Assembly (NCBI RefSeq): GCF_003686955.1
Contig: NZ_RCVM01000001.1
Coordinates: forward strand, 124,001-188,000
Source: Streptococcus hillyeri
GTDB taxonomy: Bacteria; Bacillota; Bacilli; Lactobacillales; Streptococcaceae
Length of the DNA: 64,000 nt
Direction of reading: 5' to 3'
The notes under the pieces were generated by a model. That model was given only the letters and a program-made list of their open reading frames with translations, had not been told where the DNA came from and made no database searches. Within the stretch, counting starts at the first letter, position 1. Each line of letters begins with the position of its first letter. The position numbers and the translations under genes are program-made. This document shows positions 8,929-18,233 of this stretch, piece by piece.

Positions 8929-10770
8929 ATGACAAACTTAAGAAATGATATCCGTAACGTAGCCATTATTGCCCACGTTGACCACGGAAAAACAACCCTC
9001 GTAGATGAGCTTTTGAAGCAATCACAAACACTTGATGAGCGTAAAGAGCTTGAAGAGCGTGCGATGGACTCAAACGATATTGAGAAAGAGCGCGGTATTA
9101 CAATCCTTGCCAAAAACACAGCCGTTGCTTATAACGATACTCGTATCAATATCATGGATACCCCAGGACACGCGGACTTCGGTGGTGAAGTTGAACGTAT
9201 CATGAAAATGGTTGATGGTGTTGTCCTTGTTGTTGACGCTTACGAAGGAACAATGCCACAGACTCGTTTTGTGTTGAAAAAAGCCCTTGAGCAAAACTTG
9301 ACACCAATCGTTGTTGTTAACAAAATTGATAAACCATCAGCTCGTCCAGCAGAAGTTGTTGATGAAGTGTTGGAACTTTTCATCGAGCTTGGTGCGGATG
9401 ATGATCAGCTTGAATTCCCAGTAGTGTATGCGTCAGCGATTAATGGAACATCATCACTTTCAGATAACCCAGCTGATCAAGAAAAAACAATGGCACCAAT
9501 CTTTGATACTATTATTGAGCACATTCCAGCGCCAGTTGACAATTCAGATGAGCCACTTCAATTCCAAGTTTCCCTTCTTGACTACAATGAGTTCGTAGGA
9601 CGTATCGGTATTGGACGTGTCTTCCGTGGAACGGTCAAAGTTGGTGACCAAGTTACCCTTTCAAAACTTGACGGGACAACTAAAAACTTCCGTGTGACAA
9701 AACTTTTCGGTTTCTTTGGTCTTGAGCGTAAAGAAATTCAAGAAGCTAAAGCTGGTGATTTGATTGCTGTTTCTGGTATGGAAGATATCTTCGTTGGAGA
9801 AACTGTAACACCAACAGATGCAATCGAGCCACTTCCAGTTCTTCGTATTGATGAACCAACGCTTCAAATGACTTTCTTGGCAAATAACTCACCATTTGCA
9901 GGTCGTGAAGGTAAGCACGTGACATCACGTAAAGTTGAAGAGCGTCTCATGGCTGAGCTTCAAACAGACGTTTCTCTCCGTGTTGAAAACACAGAGTCAC
10001 CAGATAAATGGATCGTATCAGGTCGTGGTGAGCTTCACTTGTCAATTCTTATCGAAACAATGCGTCGTGAAGGCTACGAGCTTCAAGTATCAAAACCAGA
10101 AGTTATCATCAAAGAGATTGATGGCGTGAAATGTGAACCATTTGAGCGTGTTCAAATCGATACACCAGAAGAATACCAAGGTTCAATCATCCAGGCCCTT
10201 TCAGAGCGTAAAGGTGATATGCTTGATATGCAAATGGTTGGTAATGGACAAACTCGTCTTATCTTCTTGATCCCAGCGCGTGGTTTGATTGGATTCTCGA
10301 CAGAGTTCTTGTCAATGACACGTGGTTATGGTATCATGAACCACACCTTTGACCAGTACCTTCCATACATTGATGCTGAAATCGGTGGACGTCACCGCGG
10401 AGCTTTGGTTTCAATTGACCAAGGTAAAGCAACGACTTACTCAATCATGCGTATCGAAGAACGTGGTACAATCTTTGTCAACCCAGGTACAGAAGTATAT
10501 GAGGGAATGATCATCGGTGAGAATGCCCGTGAAAATGACTTGACTGTTAACATCACAACTGCAAAACAAATGACTAACGTTCGTTCAGCAACAAAAGACC
10601 AAACAGCAGTGATTAAAACACCACGTATCTTGACACTTGAAGAATCTATCGAGTTTCTTGACTACGATGAGTACATGGAAGTAACCCCTGAGTCAATTCG
10701 TCTTCGTAAACAAATTCTTAATAAAAACGAACGCGAAAAAGCCAATAAAAAGAAAAAACAAGCTGAATAG
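8929..10770 (+). CDS. typA: Translational GTPase TypA/BipA
   Basis: 613 residues, full length for the family. The GTPase domain has HVDHGKTT (G1), RGITI (G2), DTPGHADF (G3), NKIDKP (G4) and ASA (G5). It continues with EF-G-like domains II, III and V and the BipA-specific C-terminal domain with its lysine-rich tail. TypA binds the ribosome and supports large-subunit assembly and growth under stress or low temperature. AAGAGG precedes the ATG. The coding sequence shows the codon bias of a well-expressed gene. The next small membrane-protein gene follows in the same direction. Confidence 0.97.
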   Translation: MTNLRNDIRNVAIIAHVDHGKTTLVDELLKQSQTLDERKELEERAMDSNDIEKERGITILAKNTAVAYNDTRINIMDTPGHADFGGEVERIMKMVDGVVLVVDAYEGTMPQTRFVLKKALEQNLTPIVVVNKIDKPSARPAEVVDEVLELFIELGADDDQLEFPVVYASAINGTSSLSDNPADQEKTMAPIFDTIIEHIPAPVDNSDEPLQFQVSLLDYNEFVGRIGIGRVFRGTVKVGDQVTLSKLDGTTKNFRVTKLFGFFGLERKEIQEAKAGDLIAVSGMEDIFVGETVTPTDAIEPLPVLRIDEPTLQMTFLANNSPFAGREGKHVTSRKVEERLMAELQTDVSLRVENTESPDKWIVSGRGELHLSILIETMRREGYELQVSKPEVIIKEIDGVKCEPFERVQIDTPEEYQGSIIQALSERKGDMLDMQMVGNGQTRLIFLIPARGLIGFSTEFLSMTRGYGIMNHTFDQYLPYIDAEIGGRHRGALVSIDQGKATTYSIMRIEERGTIFVNPGTEVYEGMIIGENARENDLTVNITTAKQMTNVRSATKDQTAVIKTPRILTLEESIEFLDYDEYMEVTPESIRLRKQILNKNEREKANKKKKQAE

Positions 10771-10900
10771 TAGCTCTCAGAGTTATAGGTACCAGCTAGA
10801 AAGGAATGACAACGAGTTTTCAAGAGCGTCAGTTGTAGCGCTATTAAAGGGGAATGATGGTGATTATTGCTAGGCAGAGATAACTCGTTTAACCTTTGTT

Positions 10901-11140
10901 ATGTTTTATCTGATTATTGCGATATTAATTGTACTTTATTACTTTTTCCGAGCACCTAAAACCATTAAAAATACGCTGAGTATTATCTTAGTCGTTGGTT
11001 TAATCGCTCTGTTGCTAGTTTTAGCAAGCATGACCTTTATGAAAATTCTACAATCCCCACCAGAACTTTTCATAGGAATTGGCATGCTAGTGCTAGCCCA
11101 TCGAACCTTAAAGGATATTAATAATCTTTCAGAAAAATAA
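10901..11140 (+). CDS. Small membrane protein downstream of typA (DUF3165-like)
   Basis: 79 residues with three hydrophobic stretches (about 2-16, 24-46 and 55-66) and a short charged end. It resembles the short streptococcal membrane proteins often found just after typA (DUF3165 by my recollection, not checked). No clear Shine-Dalgarno sequence precedes the ATG; the AAAGGGG at about 10846 belongs instead to a ten-codon open frame (10854-10883). No terminator separates it from typA, so readthrough is likely. Function unknown. Confidence 0.6.
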   Translation: MFYLIIAILIVLYYFFRAPKTIKNTLSIILVVGLIALLLVLASMTFMKILQSPPELFIGIGMLVLAHRTLKDINNLSEK

Positions 11141-11186
11141 AGGCTTTTGTAACTTAGTAGGAGTTCTTACGACAATTATAGAGCCA

Positions 11187-11222
11187 TAAAAAGGCGCTCT
11201 TCCGAAAGGATGGGCGCTTTTT
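11187..11222 (+). terminator. Terminator after the typA region
   Basis: A GC-rich stem of about 13 bp with one bulge (AAAAGGCGC.../...GCGCTTTT), a GAAA loop, and a T tract. Confidence 0.8.
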
Positions 11223-11290
11223 AAAATCTCAAGATGATATTAAAAAAAGCCGTGCAGAAATAGCACGACTTGGCGTAATCTAAAAACTTA

Positions 11291-11570
11291 TACTCATTCA
11301 AAATCAAAATTAGATTTTTATAGCCTTTATTTTGATGGGTTAGTGAAAGTAAGGGGGTAAACCGTTTCTTTCACCACAGTGGACAGTTCCCATAATATCT
11401 ACTTTGTCATCTTGGACACTGTAGCCGTATAAGTAGAAAGCGATAATTCTCAACTCTCCTAGTAGCTAAAGCTATAAATCCACAGTTTTGTTGGAGTGCC
11501 AGCCGCATGAGAAGACTTTAGAGAAAAGAAAATATTTTTGTATCCATCTAATTTTGATTTTTATAGAGTA
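11291..11570. mobile_element. MITE-like element, 280 bp
   Basis: The terminal inverted repeats (11291-11313 and 11548-11570) match at about 20 of 23 positions. The left end reads TACTCATTCAAAATCAAAAT. Both ends carry TA, as expected of TA-duplicating IS630/mariner-type MITEs. There is no coding sequence inside. The right end abuts the stop codon of queA (11571-11573). The left 110 bp resemble the element at 51010-51460. Confidence 0.6.
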
Positions 11571-12599
11571 TTATTTGATAAACATGGCATCACCGAATGA
11601 GAAGAAGCGGTACTTTTCATCAACAGCATGTTTATAGGCTTCTAGGACAAATTCTCGTCCTGCGAAGGCAGAAACTAGCATGACAAGTGTTGATTTTGGA
11701 AGGTGGAAGTTTGTTGAGAAGGCATCAACAACTTTAAAGTCATAACCTGGTTTAATAAAGATTTTTGTCCATCCTGAATCCGCTTGGACTTTCCCATCGA
11801 ATTTTTGTCCGATGGTTTCAAGTGTTCGAATGGAAGTGGTTCCAACAGCAACGATACGACCGCCAGCAGCTTTCACTTGATTGATAGTGTCGGCTGCTTC
11901 TTGACTGAGGCTATAAAATTCAGAGTGCATGTCATGTTCATCGACATTGTCGACCGAAACTGGTCGGAAGGTTCCTAGCCCAACATGAAGTGTAAGGTAG
12001 ACTAATTTAACGCCTTTGGCTTGTATTTTTTCTAAAAGCTCGGTTGTAAAGTGGAGACCAGCAGTCGGTGCAGCAGCGGAGCCATTTTCCTTAGCGTAAA
12101 CCGTCTGGTAACGGTCACGGTCATCTAATTTTTCATGGATATAGGGTGGCAGTGGCATTTCACCTAGACTTTCAAGGATTTCAAGAAAAATCCCTTCATA
12201 ATGGAATTCAACAATACGCCCACCGTGCTCAAGTTCTTCAACGATAGTAGCGGTCAAACGGCCATCACCAAAACTAATTTTTGCACCCGTTTTAAGGCGT
12301 TTAGCAGGTTTAGCTAAAACTTCCCACTGGTCACCTTGGGTGTTTTTAAGTAGTAAAAGTTCCACTTGACCATGAGTATCTGGCTTTTCACCGTATAGGC
12401 GAGCTGGGAGGACACGTGTGTTGTTCATCACGAGAGCATCACCAGGGTTAAGTTGGTCAATGATGTGGTCAAAATGACTATCGACCATTGTTTTTTGTTC
12501 TCGGTCTAAAACCAAAAGACGAGAACTATCACGTTTTTCAAGAGGTGTCTGAGCAATCAATTCCTCTGGTAAGTAAAAATCAAAATCATTAGTGTTCAT
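11571..12599 (-). CDS. queA: tRNA preQ1(34) S-adenosylmethionine ribosyltransferase-isomerase
   Basis: 342 residues, normal length. QueA transfers and isomerises the ribosyl group of SAM onto preQ1 in tRNA to make epoxyqueuosine, the penultimate step of queuosine synthesis. Family signatures are clear: [15 protein letters not shown] at the N-terminus, [28 protein letters not shown] and GTTSIRTLE. It is monocistronic on the minus strand. A -10 (TATAAT, 12640-12635) lies about 36 bp upstream and diverges from the nagB promoter. The MITE-like element begins right after its stop codon. Confidence 0.96.
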   Translation of the reverse strand: MNTNDFDFYLPEELIAQTPLEKRDSSRLLVLDREQKTMVDSHFDHIIDQLNPGDALVMNNTRVLPARLYGEKPDTHGQVELLLLKNTQGDQWEVLAKPAKRLKTGAKISFGDGRLTATIVEELEHGGRIVEFHYEGIFLEILESLGEMPLPPYIHEKLDDRDRYQTVYAKENGSAAAPTAGLHFTTELLEKIQAKGVKLVYLTLHVGLGTFRPVSVDNVDEHDMHSEFYSLSQEAADTINQVKAAGGRIVAVGTTSIRTLETIGQKFDGKVQADSGWTKIFIKPGYDFKVVDAFSTNFHLPKSTLVMLVSAFAGREFVLEAYKHAVDEKYRFFSFGDAMFIK

Positions 12600-12677
12600 A
12601 AATTCTCCAATATCAATTCAAAAGATGCCTTTCTATTATACCACGTTGCTAAAAATAATGAAAAGAACTTCTTTGGG

Positions 12678-12706
12678 TTGACAGTTATAGGTTAATATAT
12701 TAAAAT
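12678..12706 (+). promoter_or_regulatory. nagB promoter
   Basis: Consensus TTGACA (12678-12683), a 17-bp spacer, and TAAAAT (12701-12706). Confidence 0.85.
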
Positions 12707-12720
12707 AAAAACAAGAGTAA

Positions 12721-12734
12721 TTGGTATATACCAA
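12721..12734 (+). promoter_or_regulatory. NagR (GntR-type) operator before nagB
   Basis: TTGGTATATACCAA is a perfect 14-bp palindrome matching the dre-type sites (TGGTATAGACCA-like) bound by NagR/YvoA/DasR regulators. It sits between the -10 box and the ribosome site, where bound repressor would block transcription unless relieved by amino-sugar phosphate. Confidence 0.75.
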
Positions 12735-12747
12735 AAAGGGGGAAACA

Positions 12748-13452
12748 ATGGATATTTTTATCGTTAAAACTCAAGAAGAAGGCGGAGCACTTGCTTTTGA
12801 CTTATTAAAGAAAGCAGTTGATGAAGGCGCAAAGACCTTAGGACTTGCGACGGGCTCAACTCCTTTGGCATTTTATAAGCAAATCAGAGAATCTGACCTT
12901 GATTTTTCAGAGATGACCTCAATCAATTTGGATGAATATGTTGGGCTTGATGCTCAAAGTAAGCAGTCCTATCATTATTTTATGGTGGAGGAACTCTTTA
13001 ATCATAAACCCTTCAAGGCACACCATGTTCCTAACGGGATGGCAACAGACTTGGAGGAGGCGACTAAAGATTACGATCGTTTGATTGAAGAGCATCCTAT
13101 TGATTTTCAAATTTTAGGAATTGGGCGTAATGGTCACATCGGTTTCAATGAACCAGGCACTGCTTTTACCATCAAGACTCATGTCGTAGATCTTGATGCT
13201 TCCACCATTGAAGCTAATGCTCGCTTTTTTGAAGATGAAAGCCAAGTGCCTCGCCAAGCGATTTCAATGGGGATTGCCTCTATTATGTCTGCCAAAAAAA
13301 TTGTGTTGATGGCCTATGGTTCTGAAAAAGCTGACGCTATTTACAAAATGGTTCACGGGACTGTTACGGAGGACGTACCAGCTAGTGTTCTCCAAAATCA
13401 TGACAATGTTGTTCTCATTATTGACGAAGCAGCAGCAGAAAAACTAGGTTAG
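12748..13452 (+). CDS. nagB: Glucosamine-6-phosphate deaminase
   Basis: 234 residues from ATG 12748; AAGGGGG lies just upstream, while the TTG at 12721 falls inside the operator and is not a credible start. NagB converts glucosamine-6-phosphate to fructose-6-phosphate and ammonia, feeding amino sugars into glycolysis. Conserved motifs are [15 protein letters not shown] and the active-site loop [15 protein letters not shown]. It is a single-gene unit with a strong promoter, a GntR-type operator and its own terminator, so it should be induced by amino sugars. Confidence 0.96.
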   Translation: MDIFIVKTQEEGGALAFDLLKKAVDEGAKTLGLATGSTPLAFYKQIRESDLDFSEMTSINLDEYVGLDAQSKQSYHYFMVEELFNHKPFKAHHVPNGMATDLEEATKDYDRLIEEHPIDFQILGIGRNGHIGFNEPGTAFTIKTHVVDLDASTIEANARFFEDESQVPRQAISMGIASIMSAKKIVLMAYGSEKADAIYKMVHGTVTEDVPASVLQNHDNVVLIIDEAAAEKLG

Positions 13453-13476
13453 AACTGTTTCGAAAATAATATGGCA

Positions 13477-13516
13477 AAATGCTTAGGGACAAAGGTCTGA
13501 TTCCTAAGCGTTTTAA
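13477..13516 (+). terminator. nagB terminator
   Basis: A 12-bp stem (AAAATGCTTAGG/CCTAAGCGTTTT, one G-T pair) ending in T-rich sequence. Confidence 0.8.
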
Positions 13517-13525
13517 TTTATAGAC

Positions 13526-13554
13526 AAATAAAAAACTAGCTTCTTGTGAAACTA
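13526..13554 (-). terminator. Terminator of the 13552-13839 gene
   Basis: On the minus strand, CTAGTTT/AAGCTAG forms a hairpin followed by six T. It overlaps the stop codon. Confidence 0.65.
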
Positions 13555-13839
13555 GCGTTTGAGTAAATCAATTAGAAAATAGAAAATCGCTGTAAGGATG
13601 CTTCCCATCACCATAGCGATAGGAAATGCGAGAAGAGGAGTAACGCTGGCTGTCAGCAACGTCAAGCAAGAGAATACAGTACAGATGGTAAAAGAAACGA
13701 TTCGTCCGAAGAAGACTAAGTCCTTGAACTTCGTTGCATTTGGATTAATAGCATCGTATGTTTTGAATTTTGGCTCAGTTTTTTTACTGATTGAGACGAC
13801 CTTATCAGATTGGTCCTGATGCTTTAATGGTGCAGCCAT
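13552..13839 (-). CDS. Small membrane protein (DUF3270-like)
   Basis: 95 residues. A hydrophilic N-terminus of about 45 residues is followed by two hydrophobic helices (about 46-65 and 67-90) and a basic end. AAAGGAG lies 6 bases before the ATG. It resembles a family of short streptococcal membrane proteins next to U32 peptidase genes (DUF3270, from memory). It is transcribed away from the U32 pair. Function unknown. Confidence 0.6.
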   Translation of the reverse strand: MAAPLKHQDQSDKVVSISKKTEPKFKTYDAINPNATKFKDLVFFGRIVSFTICTVFSCLTLLTASVTPLLAFPIAMVMGSILTAIFYFLIDLLKR

Positions 13840-14058
13840 TGTGACTCCTTTCTATTGTGATACTCTTTTGTGCAAATGACAGTAATATTATCATACCATA
13901 AAATAGTATCATACTTTGTTACAAAAAGGTTACAAGTGTGACAAGTGTTCATTTGTAGCGGTTTTGTTGAGATAATATGTCCTTTTTAGCTGGGTGACAA
14001 GGGCTAAAAACCGTTTTAGTGTTTTGTATAAAAATTCCTAGGCAAATGACTTGTTTTT

Positions 14059-14067
14059 TGCTAGAAT
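14059..14067 (+). promoter_or_regulatory. Extended -10 box directly before the first U32 gene
   Basis: TGc-TAGAAT ends 8 bases before the ATG at 14076, with no Shine-Dalgarno sequence between, predicting a leaderless or nearly leaderless mRNA. Confidence 0.5.
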
Positions 14068-14075
14068 ATTATGGT

Positions 14076-15005
14076 ATGGAAAAAATTATTATTACTGCTA
14101 CGGCAGAGAGTTTAGAGCAGGCCCAAGCTCTTTTGGAGCTAGGTGTTGACCGGATTTATATCGGAGAGATGGCTTATGGCCTTCGTTTGCCAAAAAATCT
14201 CTCTTTGGCTGAAATGCGAAAGATTGCGCAGCTTGTCCATGAGAAAGGAAAAGAGCTAACTGTCGCGGTGAATGCTTTAATGCACCAAGCGATGATGGAT
14301 GCTCTTCCTGAGTACCTAGATTTTCTTGAGGAAATTGGAGCCGACTATATTACTGTTGGTGATGCGGGCGTCTTTTACATTTGTAAACGTGATAATCGTC
14401 CGTTTAAAACGATTTATGACGCTTCAACCATGGTGACGTCAAGCCGTCAAATCAATTTCTGGGGCAAAACAGCTGGCGCTTCTGAGGCGGTTCTGGCACG
14501 TGAAATTCCAGCAGCAGAGCTTTTTGTGATGGGAGAAAAATTAGAAATTCCAGGAGAAGTTCTCGTTTACGGTGCTAGCATTATCCACCATTCGAAGCGA
14601 CCGCTTTTGCATAATTACTATAATTTCATCAAGACTGAGGAACGTGTGACTAAGGAGCGTGATTTATTTTTAGCAGAGCCTGGGGATGCGGATTCCCACT
14701 ACTCAGTCTATGAAGATAATCATGGAACGCATATCTTTGCCAATAATGACCTTGATATGATGACGAAGCTCTTAGAACTTCACGAACATGGTTTTAATCA
14801 TTGGAAGTTAGATGGTGTTTATTGTCCAGGTGACAATTTTGTTAACATCGCTGAGTACTTTGTCAAAGCGCGTGATTTGATTGCTGCGGGAGAGTTTTCT
14901 CAGGATCAAGCCTATGTTTTTGATGAAGCCATTCGTAAATTACACCCTGCGAACCGTGGTCTTAGCACAGGTTTCTATGACTACGAACCGGATCGTGTCA
15001 AATAA
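14076..15005 (+). CDS. U32-family tRNA hydroxylation protein, TrhP1/YrrN-like
   Basis: 309 residues from the ATG at 14076 (MEKIIITATAESLEQAQ); the longer frame from 14019 adds residues upstream that do not fit the family. It is a short U32-family protein like B. subtilis YrrN, which together with YrrO (TrhP) is linked to prephenate-dependent hydroxylation of uridine 34 in tRNA. The older annotation would be U32 peptidase or collagenase-like. A larger U32 gene follows 104 bp downstream. There is no ribosome site; an extended -10 box lies 8 bases before the ATG. The U32 assignment is firm; the tRNA role is from the family. Confidence 0.85.
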   Translation: MEKIIITATAESLEQAQALLELGVDRIYIGEMAYGLRLPKNLSLAEMRKIAQLVHEKGKELTVAVNALMHQAMMDALPEYLDFLEEIGADYITVGDAGVFYICKRDNRPFKTIYDASTMVTSSRQINFWGKTAGASEAVLAREIPAAELFVMGEKLEIPGEVLVYGASIIHHSKRPLLHNYYNFIKTEERVTKERDLFLAEPGDADSHYSVYEDNHGTHIFANNDLDMMTKLLELHEHGFNHWKLDGVYCPGDNFVNIAEYFVKARDLIAAGEFSQDQAYVFDEAIRKLHPANRGLSTGFYDYEPDRVK

Positions 15006-15108
15006 GATACAATACCATATTCCGAGAGTGAGTTTTTCTATTTCAGGGCTCGGAATGGTCTCTTACTACTCATCACTTTTATCTTGTAAATAGAAGGAAA
15101 TGTAAACT

Positions 15109-16395
15109 ATGTCAAATGTAAAACGTCGTCCAGAGGTTCTAGCACCTGCTGGGACATTGGAAAAATTGAAAGTCGCTGTTGATTACGGTGCAGATGCTGT
15201 TTTTGTTGGGGGACAAGCCTACGGACTACGTAGTCGTGCAGGAAATTTCTCAATGGAAGAAATGCGTGAAGGAATTGACTACGCCCATGCACGCGGTGCC
15301 AAGGTCTATGTTGCTGCTAACATGGTAACGCATGAGGGAAATGAAGAAGGAGCGGGAGCTTGGTTCCGTGAGCTTCGCGACATGGGACTTGACGCTGTTA
15401 TCGTTTCAGACCCAGCTCTTATTGAAATCTGTGCAACTGAATCACCTGGTCTTGAAATCCACTTGTCAACTCAAGCCTCTGCAACCAATGTGGAGACCTT
15501 CCATTTTTGGAAAGAATACGGCTTGACACGTGTGGTGTTGGCGCGTGAAGTTTCTATGGAAGAATTGGCAGAAATTCGTCGTCGTACTGACCTTGAAATT
15601 GAAGCCTTTGTGCATGGTGCCATGTGTATTTCATACTCAGGTCGTTGTACGCTTTCAAACCACATGTCTGACCGTGATGCCAACCGTGGTGGCTGTTCAC
15701 AATCTTGCCGCTGGAAATACGACCTTTACGATATGCCATTTGGTAGAGAGCGCAAGAGTATCCAAGGAGAAGTACCAGAAGCCTTTTCAATGTCAGCGGT
15801 TGATATGTCAATGATTGACCACATTCCAGATATGATTGAAAACGGTGTTGACAGTCTGAAAATTGAAGGGCGTATGAAATCTATTCACTATGTGTCAACG
15901 GTTGCTAACTGTTATAAAGCTGCTGTGGATGCTTATATGGAAAGCCCAGAGAAATTTGAAGCAATCAAACAAGACCTTGTTGACGAAATGTGGAAGGTTG
16001 CCCAACGTGAGTTGGCGACAGGTTTCTACTACGGTACTCCTAGCGAAAATGAGCAATTGTTTGGTGCTCGCCGTAAAATTCCACAATATAAATTTGTTGG
16101 AGAAGTTGTTGCCTTTAACGAAAGCAATATGACAGCAACGATTCGTCAACGTAACGTTATCATGGAAGGTGACCGTGTTGAGTTTTATGGACCAGGTTTC
16201 CGTCATTTTGAATGCTTTATCGAAGATTTGCATGATGATAAAGGAAACAAGATTGACCGTGCGCCAAATCCAATGGAATTGTTGACGATTACAGTTCCGC
16301 AAGCTGTTAAACCAGGTGATATGATTCGAGCCTGCAAAGAAGGTCTTATTAACCTTTACCAAGAAGATGGGACTTCAAAGACAGTACGTGCTTAA
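15109..16395 (+). CDS. trhP: U32-family tRNA 5-hydroxyuridine synthesis protein, TrhP/YrrO-like
   Basis: 428 residues, matching YrrO/TrhP length. The N-terminal barrel begins RPEVLAPAGTLEKLKVAVDY. Four cysteines lie at about 165-190 in CISYSGRC and GGCSQSC, the arrangement that binds an iron-sulfur cluster in U32 proteins such as TrhP, RlhA and UbiU. Residues 330-428 form the extra C-terminal beta domain. It should act with the preceding gene to add the wobble ho5U34 modification. AGAAGGAA precedes the ATG. Older annotation would call it collagenase PrtC or peptidase U32, but protease function is unlikely. Confidence 0.88.
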   Translation: MSNVKRRPEVLAPAGTLEKLKVAVDYGADAVFVGGQAYGLRSRAGNFSMEEMREGIDYAHARGAKVYVAANMVTHEGNEEGAGAWFRELRDMGLDAVIVSDPALIEICATESPGLEIHLSTQASATNVETFHFWKEYGLTRVVLAREVSMEELAEIRRRTDLEIEAFVHGAMCISYSGRCTLSNHMSDRDANRGGCSQSCRWKYDLYDMPFGRERKSIQGEVPEAFSMSAVDMSMIDHIPDMIENGVDSLKIEGRMKSIHYVSTVANCYKAAVDAYMESPEKFEAIKQDLVDEMWKVAQRELATGFYYGTPSENEQLFGARRKIPQYKFVGEVVAFNESNMTATIRQRNVIMEGDRVEFYGPGFRHFECFIEDLHDDKGNKIDRAPNPMELLTITVPQAVKPGDMIRACKEGLINLYQEDGTSKTVRA

Positions 16396-16416
16396 AAATG
16401 CGTTTTAAGATATAAA

Positions 16417-16446
16417 AAAACTGGCTGAGGAATCAGTCAGTTTTAT
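16417..16446. terminator. Bidirectional terminator between trhP and the 16433 gene
   Basis: A 12-bp stem AAAACTGGCTGA/TCAGTCAGTTTT with a GGAA loop, A-rich on one side and T-rich on the other. It serves both convergent genes and includes the stop codon of the minus-strand gene. Confidence 0.8.
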
Positions 16447-16750
16447 GCTGTGCTTTGGTAATGTTTTTGGGAACTAGGGTTAGCTTTTGAAGGTCTTCCA
16501 TTGCAATGATGGTAGAAACCTTGTTAGCTCCATTTTTCAAAATGAGTTTGTCATTGATAGGATCATATTTGCTAACATGACCTGTAAAGCTTTTATCTTG
16601 GTAAATGGCATGAAGCGCTAGCTTTTCTTTTTGGGCTTTAACAATGATATGTGCCAGCTGATTTTTTCTAAGATTGATATTGGAAGGTTTGGGACTTGGT
16701 TCGATAAATTCTTTGACTTGAAACAAGATTTTTTTGACAATATTTTCCAT
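16433..16750 (-). CDS. Small conserved hypothetical protein
   Basis: 105 residues from the ATG at 16750, with GAGGAA upstream; the frame extends to a TTG at 16777 with no ribosome site. The C-terminal half (GHVSKYDPINDKLIL and the following TIIAMEDLQKLTLV) looks like a small Sm-like or YolD-like beta barrel; the similarity is weak and this is only a guess. There is no signal or membrane segment. It is monocistronic and convergent with trhP. Confidence 0.55.
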   Translation of the reverse strand: MENIVKKILFQVKEFIEPSPKPSNINLRKNQLAHIIVKAQKEKLALHAIYQDKSFTGHVSKYDPINDKLILKNGANKVSTIIAMEDLQKLTLVPKNITKAQHKTD

Positions 16751-16964
16751 AGCATTTTCCTCGAAATCTTGATACAATTATTATATCAGAAAATAGTAAA
16801 AAAATTTTTAAAAAAGGTTAATTATTTTTTGGCATTACGAATAGTAATGTAGGAAGAGATGAGTTATCTTATTTCCCAAATAACAATTGAAAGGAAGGTT
16901 TGGTTCTCGTTGAACCAAACTAGGATGATGTTTTTTATGAAAATGTTGTCCCATGGTATTAAAA

Positions 16965-17177
16965 ATGGCAGATTTTACGTTTGAAATCGAAGAAAAACTT
17001 TTGGTGCTTTCAACAGCTGAAAATGGTTGGACAAAAGAGCTTAATCGCGTTAGCTTTAATGGTGCTGAAGCTAAGTGGGATCTCCGTTCTTGGAGCCCTG
17101 ACCACACGAAGATGGGGAAAGGCATTACGCTAACAAATGAAGAGTTTAAAACCATTTTGGATGCTTTCAGAAGATAA
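16965..17177 (+). CDS. ydbC: PC4-domain protein, YdbC-like
   Basis: 70 residues from MADFTFEIEE; an ATG 12 bases earlier is also in frame. The sequence with NRVSFNGAEAKWDLRSW and SPDHTKMGKGITL matches the bacterial YdbC family, a PC4-like fold that binds single-stranded DNA as a dimer. It is therefore probably a small nucleic-acid-binding protein. There is no good Shine-Dalgarno sequence. A hairpin (GGTTTGGTTC/GAACCAAAC, about 16897-16920) lies 45 bp upstream and may be part of its leader. A terminator built next to a MITE end follows. Confidence 0.8.
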   Translation: MADFTFEIEEKLLVLSTAENGWTKELNRVSFNGAEAKWDLRSWSPDHTKMGKGITLTNEEFKTILDAFRR

Positions 17178-17228
17178 GTTCTGAAATAATAGCAGAGCAG
17201 TATCAAAAAATCGTAGCGATAGACTTTA

Positions 17229-17247
17229 TACTCAACCAAAATCAAAA
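17229..17247 (+). repeat. Solo terminal repeat of the MITE-like family
   Basis: TACTCAACCAAAATCAAAA matches the end of the elements at 11291 and 51010 with one or two differences. No partner end is seen. It runs directly into the ydbC terminator stem. Confidence 0.5.
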
Positions 17248-17286
17248 ACGAGCAGTCCAATGGTGGATTTGCTCGTTTTCTTTTTA
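17245..17286 (+). terminator. ydbC terminator
   Basis: AAAACGAGCA/TGCTCGTTTT perfect 10-bp stem followed by CTTTTT. Confidence 0.9.
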
Positions 17287-17333
17287 GGATGGCAATGTCA
17301 AATTGGTATTTTGAAAATGATGTTACCAATCTT

Positions 17334-17636
17334 TTATTTCTTAGTTGGAATTGAAATTTCGATGAGACGTGGTGTATGGATGGTATTGATTTGATCCATA
17401 CGGCAAATGTCCTGGTCGATTTTTCGACGCATGAAAAAGTCTCTGATTTGTTCAATTTCTTTATCTTGTATAGCACGATGCTTATTGGTGATAAGAAGTT
17501 CGTAGTGGCGAGGTGCCTGAGTAAAAATCACATCGGTATTTCCTGCCGAATAGACCTCTACTAAGGTCGCATCGGTATTACGAAGTTGGTTAACAACCAG
17601 TTCTGCATGGCTATTTGTTGTGTTAATCAATCTCAT
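17334..17636 (-). CDS. DUF1827-like conserved streptococcal protein
   Basis: 100 residues from the ATG at 17636, chosen for the strong AGGAGGT 5 bases upstream. The sequence (MRLINTTNSHAELVVNQL, then VEVYSAGNTDVIFTQA) matches my memory of the DUF1827 family found in streptococci and relatives. No catalytic motif, signal peptide or membrane segment. TATAAT lies at 17663-17658. It follows a NUDIX gene in the same direction, about 40 bp away, and may be partly cotranscribed with it. Function unknown. Confidence 0.7.
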   Translation of the reverse strand: MRLINTTNSHAELVVNQLRNTDATLVEVYSAGNTDVIFTQAPRHYELLITNKHRAIQDKEIEQIRDFFMRRKIDQDICRMDQINTIHTPRLIEISIPTKK

Positions 17637-17657
17637 AAGCAACCTCCTGATGGCTCT

Positions 17658-17663
17658 ATTATA
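17658..17663 (-). promoter_or_regulatory. -10 box of the DUF1827-like gene
   Basis: TATAAT on the minus strand, 21 bp before the ATG, within the short gap after the NUDIX gene. Confidence 0.5.
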
Positions 17664-17675
17664 GCACTATTTTTC

Positions 17676-18134
17676 TTAAAATAGTGTTTTTTTGTGTCTT
17701 TTTTGCCATTCTTGAACGCCCCATTTGTGGCTACCGCGTTTGAGTTTTTCGATGGCTTCGTCAATTGGGAACCAAGAAAGGTGATTAAAGTCTTCCAAGG
17801 GTTTTCCAGCGACTTCAAAATGGGTCACTTCGTAGATATAAGCTGGATTGTAGTAGTGGGTGTCGCGGTGGCGTGAGTAAAAATACTCATCTGCTTGTCC
17901 GTAGTATTCTCCCACTTCAGCTGTAAATCCAAGTTCTTCAATCAATTCACGTTCAAGGGCAGTCAAATGATTTTCTCCTTCTTCAATTTCTCCACCTGGA
18001 AGGAACCAAGCGCCATTTGGTGCCTGAACAAGGATAATATTGTCATGGGTATTATCTGGGATAACAGCATAAACTCCGTAGCGGTTTTGATAGGTAACAC
18101 CGTCAATCTTGTTGCCAAATGTTGGATTTGTCAT
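17676..18134 (-). CDS. NUDIX hydrolase
   Basis: 152 residues with a complete Nudix box, GGEIEEGENHLTALERELIEE ending LGF (about 48-70; G-x5-E-x7-RELIEELG). Such enzymes cleave nucleoside diphosphates linked to another group (damaged nucleotides, nucleotide sugars, capped RNA); the substrate is not predictable. AGGAGATTT precedes the ATG. It lies upstream of the DUF1827-like gene on the minus strand and diverges from the DUF554-like gene. Confidence 0.88.
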   Translation of the reverse strand: MTNPTFGNKIDGVTYQNRYGVYAVIPDNTHDNIILVQAPNGAWFLPGGEIEEGENHLTALERELIEELGFTAEVGEYYGQADEYFYSRHRDTHYYNPAYIYEVTHFEVAGKPLEDFNHLSWFPIDEAIEKLKRGSHKWGVQEWQKRHKKTLF

Positions 18135-18233
18135 GGTAAATCTCCTAGTTTTTCAATTATTATACTAAAAAGATTTTAGGTTGTCATAAGGAAAAGTCTA
18201 AAAAATTGTCATATAGATTCTGTATGTGAAATA

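Noticed and set aside
15012..15059. Hairpin between the two U32 genes as a terminator
   Set aside because: The stem ATTCCGAG/CTCGGAAT has no T tract after it, so termination is unlikely.
15895..16362. 155-codon minus-strand frame inside trhP
   Set aside because: A mirror of the well-conserved trhP coding sequence, without a start signal.
16859..16984. 41-codon frame overlapping the ydbC start
   Set aside because: AGGAAG is too close to the ATG and the peptide has no recognisable features.
16835..17476. 213-codon minus-strand frame opposite ydbC
   Set aside because: It runs antisense through the conserved ydbC gene and terminator, has no ribosome site and odd composition; ydbC on the plus strand is clearly the real gene.
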